Shown: piece by piece, positions 6,024-6,485 of the stretch
Numbering within the stretch: position 1 is the first letter of the stretch
How the letters are laid out: every line of letters starts with the position of its first letter
Source of the DNA: Prosthecobacter sp.
Lineage (GTDB): Bacteria > Verrucomicrobiota > Verrucomicrobiia > Verrucomicrobiales > Verrucomicrobiaceae
NCBI GenBank assembly: GCA_020216965.1
Contig: JAIWOJ010000137.1
Location: 1 to 6,485 of the forward strand
Length of the DNA: 6,485 bases
Direction of reading: 5' to 3'
The notes under the pieces: model-generated
What the model saw: the letters and a program-made list of their open reading frames with translations, nothing else
Told to the model about the DNA's origin: nothing
Databases searched by the model: none
Made by a program: the position numbers and the translations under genes

Positions 6024-6485
6024 ATGTCTGATTACCAGCCCATTCTTCCACGTTTCTGCGGTCCCTGGGCTGCTGCATTGCAGTTCCTCGCCTGCTTTAG
6101 CCTCATCTTCCATCCACTTCCCCTGAGTTCCACTTGGGTTGACACAGATGCGGATGGTATTTTGGATTCCTGGCAGCCCAATCATTCAGGCCCAATTTTT
6201 ACACTCTTGGATCTTGACGCTCAAAGCACTGATATTGATGGAGATAATGCAACAAATGAAGAGGAGCGCCTTTACGGTTCAGATCCATTTGTGTATGACA
6301 CTGACGGTGATGGACTCTCCGATGGCGATGAAATTCACCTTGCCATCCAGCAGGCAGGCAAGGCGTATTCACTTACCGCTTGGGACAGCAATGGCGATGG
6401 CGTGAGTGACTTTGATGATTTTCATAATTTTTTTGCTGTCACCTACCCTAATAGCCAGCTGCCTGACTTCCCGGGCACCAGCTAT
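6024..6485 (+). CDS. Secreted/surface protein with DxDxDG calcium-binding-type repeats, N-terminal part
   Basis: A frame open from ATG 6024 to the window edge gives 154 residues without stop; the gene continues to the right. The N-terminus has Arg10 followed by a hydrophobic stretch to about residue 36 (WAAALQFLACFSLIF), suggesting export or a membrane anchor. Three acidic loops follow: DTDADGILDSW (40-50), DTDGDGLSDGDE (92-103) and DSNGDGVSDFDDF (121-133). These are of the thrombospondin type-3/EF-hand-like DxDxDG kind, which bind calcium and stiffen extracellular proteins. LYGSDPF before the second loop is a common lead-in to such repeats. Large bacterial surface proteins often begin this way; the rest of the protein cannot be seen. 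Start choice is uncertain: there is no Shine-Dalgarno, and TTG codons at 5976 and 5982 are also in frame. Base composition is visibly more AT-rich than in the genes to the left, which may mean horizontal gain. Confidence 0.75.
   Translation, partial: MSDYQPILPRFCGPWAAALQFLACFSLIFHPLPLSSTWVDTDADGILDSWQPNHSGPIFTLLDLDAQSTDIDGDNATNEEERLYGSDPFVYDTDGDGLSDGDEIHLAIQQAGKAYSLTAWDSNGDGVSDFDDFHNFFAVTYPNSQLPDFPGTSY

Noticed and set aside
1..6485. CRISPR array, tRNA genes, a defence or secondary-metabolite cluster
   Set aside because: No regularly spaced repeats, no tRNA-like cloverleaf with TTC-loop and acceptor pairing, and no nuclease, helicase or synthase domains were seen; the genes present are unrelated housekeeping functions.

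Overview
The window reads as an ordinary chromosomal stretch of a GC-rich bacterium. A verrucomicrobial host (Prosthecobacter/Verrucomicrobium-like) is my best guess. It rests on the mix of a Gfo/Idh/MocA oxidoreductase with an unusual N-terminus, an IS66 remnant, REP-like palindromes and a secreted DxDxDG-repeat protein, and on weak or absent Shine-Dalgarno sequences. No single marker proves the phylum.

Left part (1-1052): a small cupin protein on the minus strand (175-540) diverges from rnpB, the RNA subunit of RNase P (about 626-1052, plus strand). The rnpB RNA is complete, with conserved blocks, a perfect 9-bp P1 closing helix and four GCAA-capped hairpins. A TTGCCA/TACACT promoter places its start almost exactly at the P1 helix. 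The first 50 bases of the window repeat exactly at 504-553. The window edge therefore cuts what looks like a second copy of the cupin gene start, either from a tandem duplication of a 503-bp unit or from an assembly join.

Middle (1142-5318): a Xer-type tyrosine recombinase (xerC-like, plus strand) follows rnpB directly. It converges on a two-gene minus-strand unit: an M3-family zinc oligopeptidase (prlC/oligopeptidase A-like) followed 39 bp later by a Gfo/Idh/MocA family oxidoreductase. A hairpin lies in the short gap between the converging genes.

Right part (5319-6485): behind a candidate peptidase promoter lies mobile-element debris. It consists of a frameshifted 5' fragment of an IS66-family transposase, cut off by a nested inverted-repeat (REP-pair-like) structure. 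Next comes an AT-rich intergenic stretch with three TTAAC motifs on a 10-bp phase. Last is the start of a secreted or surface protein with calcium-binding-type DxDxDG repeats that runs off the window edge.

The genes do not form one pathway: RNase P RNA (tRNA processing), XerC (chromosome dimer resolution) and the oligopeptidase (peptide turnover) are independent housekeeping functions. I find no convincing new biological system. The points most worth a second look are the 503-bp duplication junction, the nested palindrome inside the IS66 remnant, the phased TTAAC tract and the unusual nucleotide-binding loop of the oxidoreductase.
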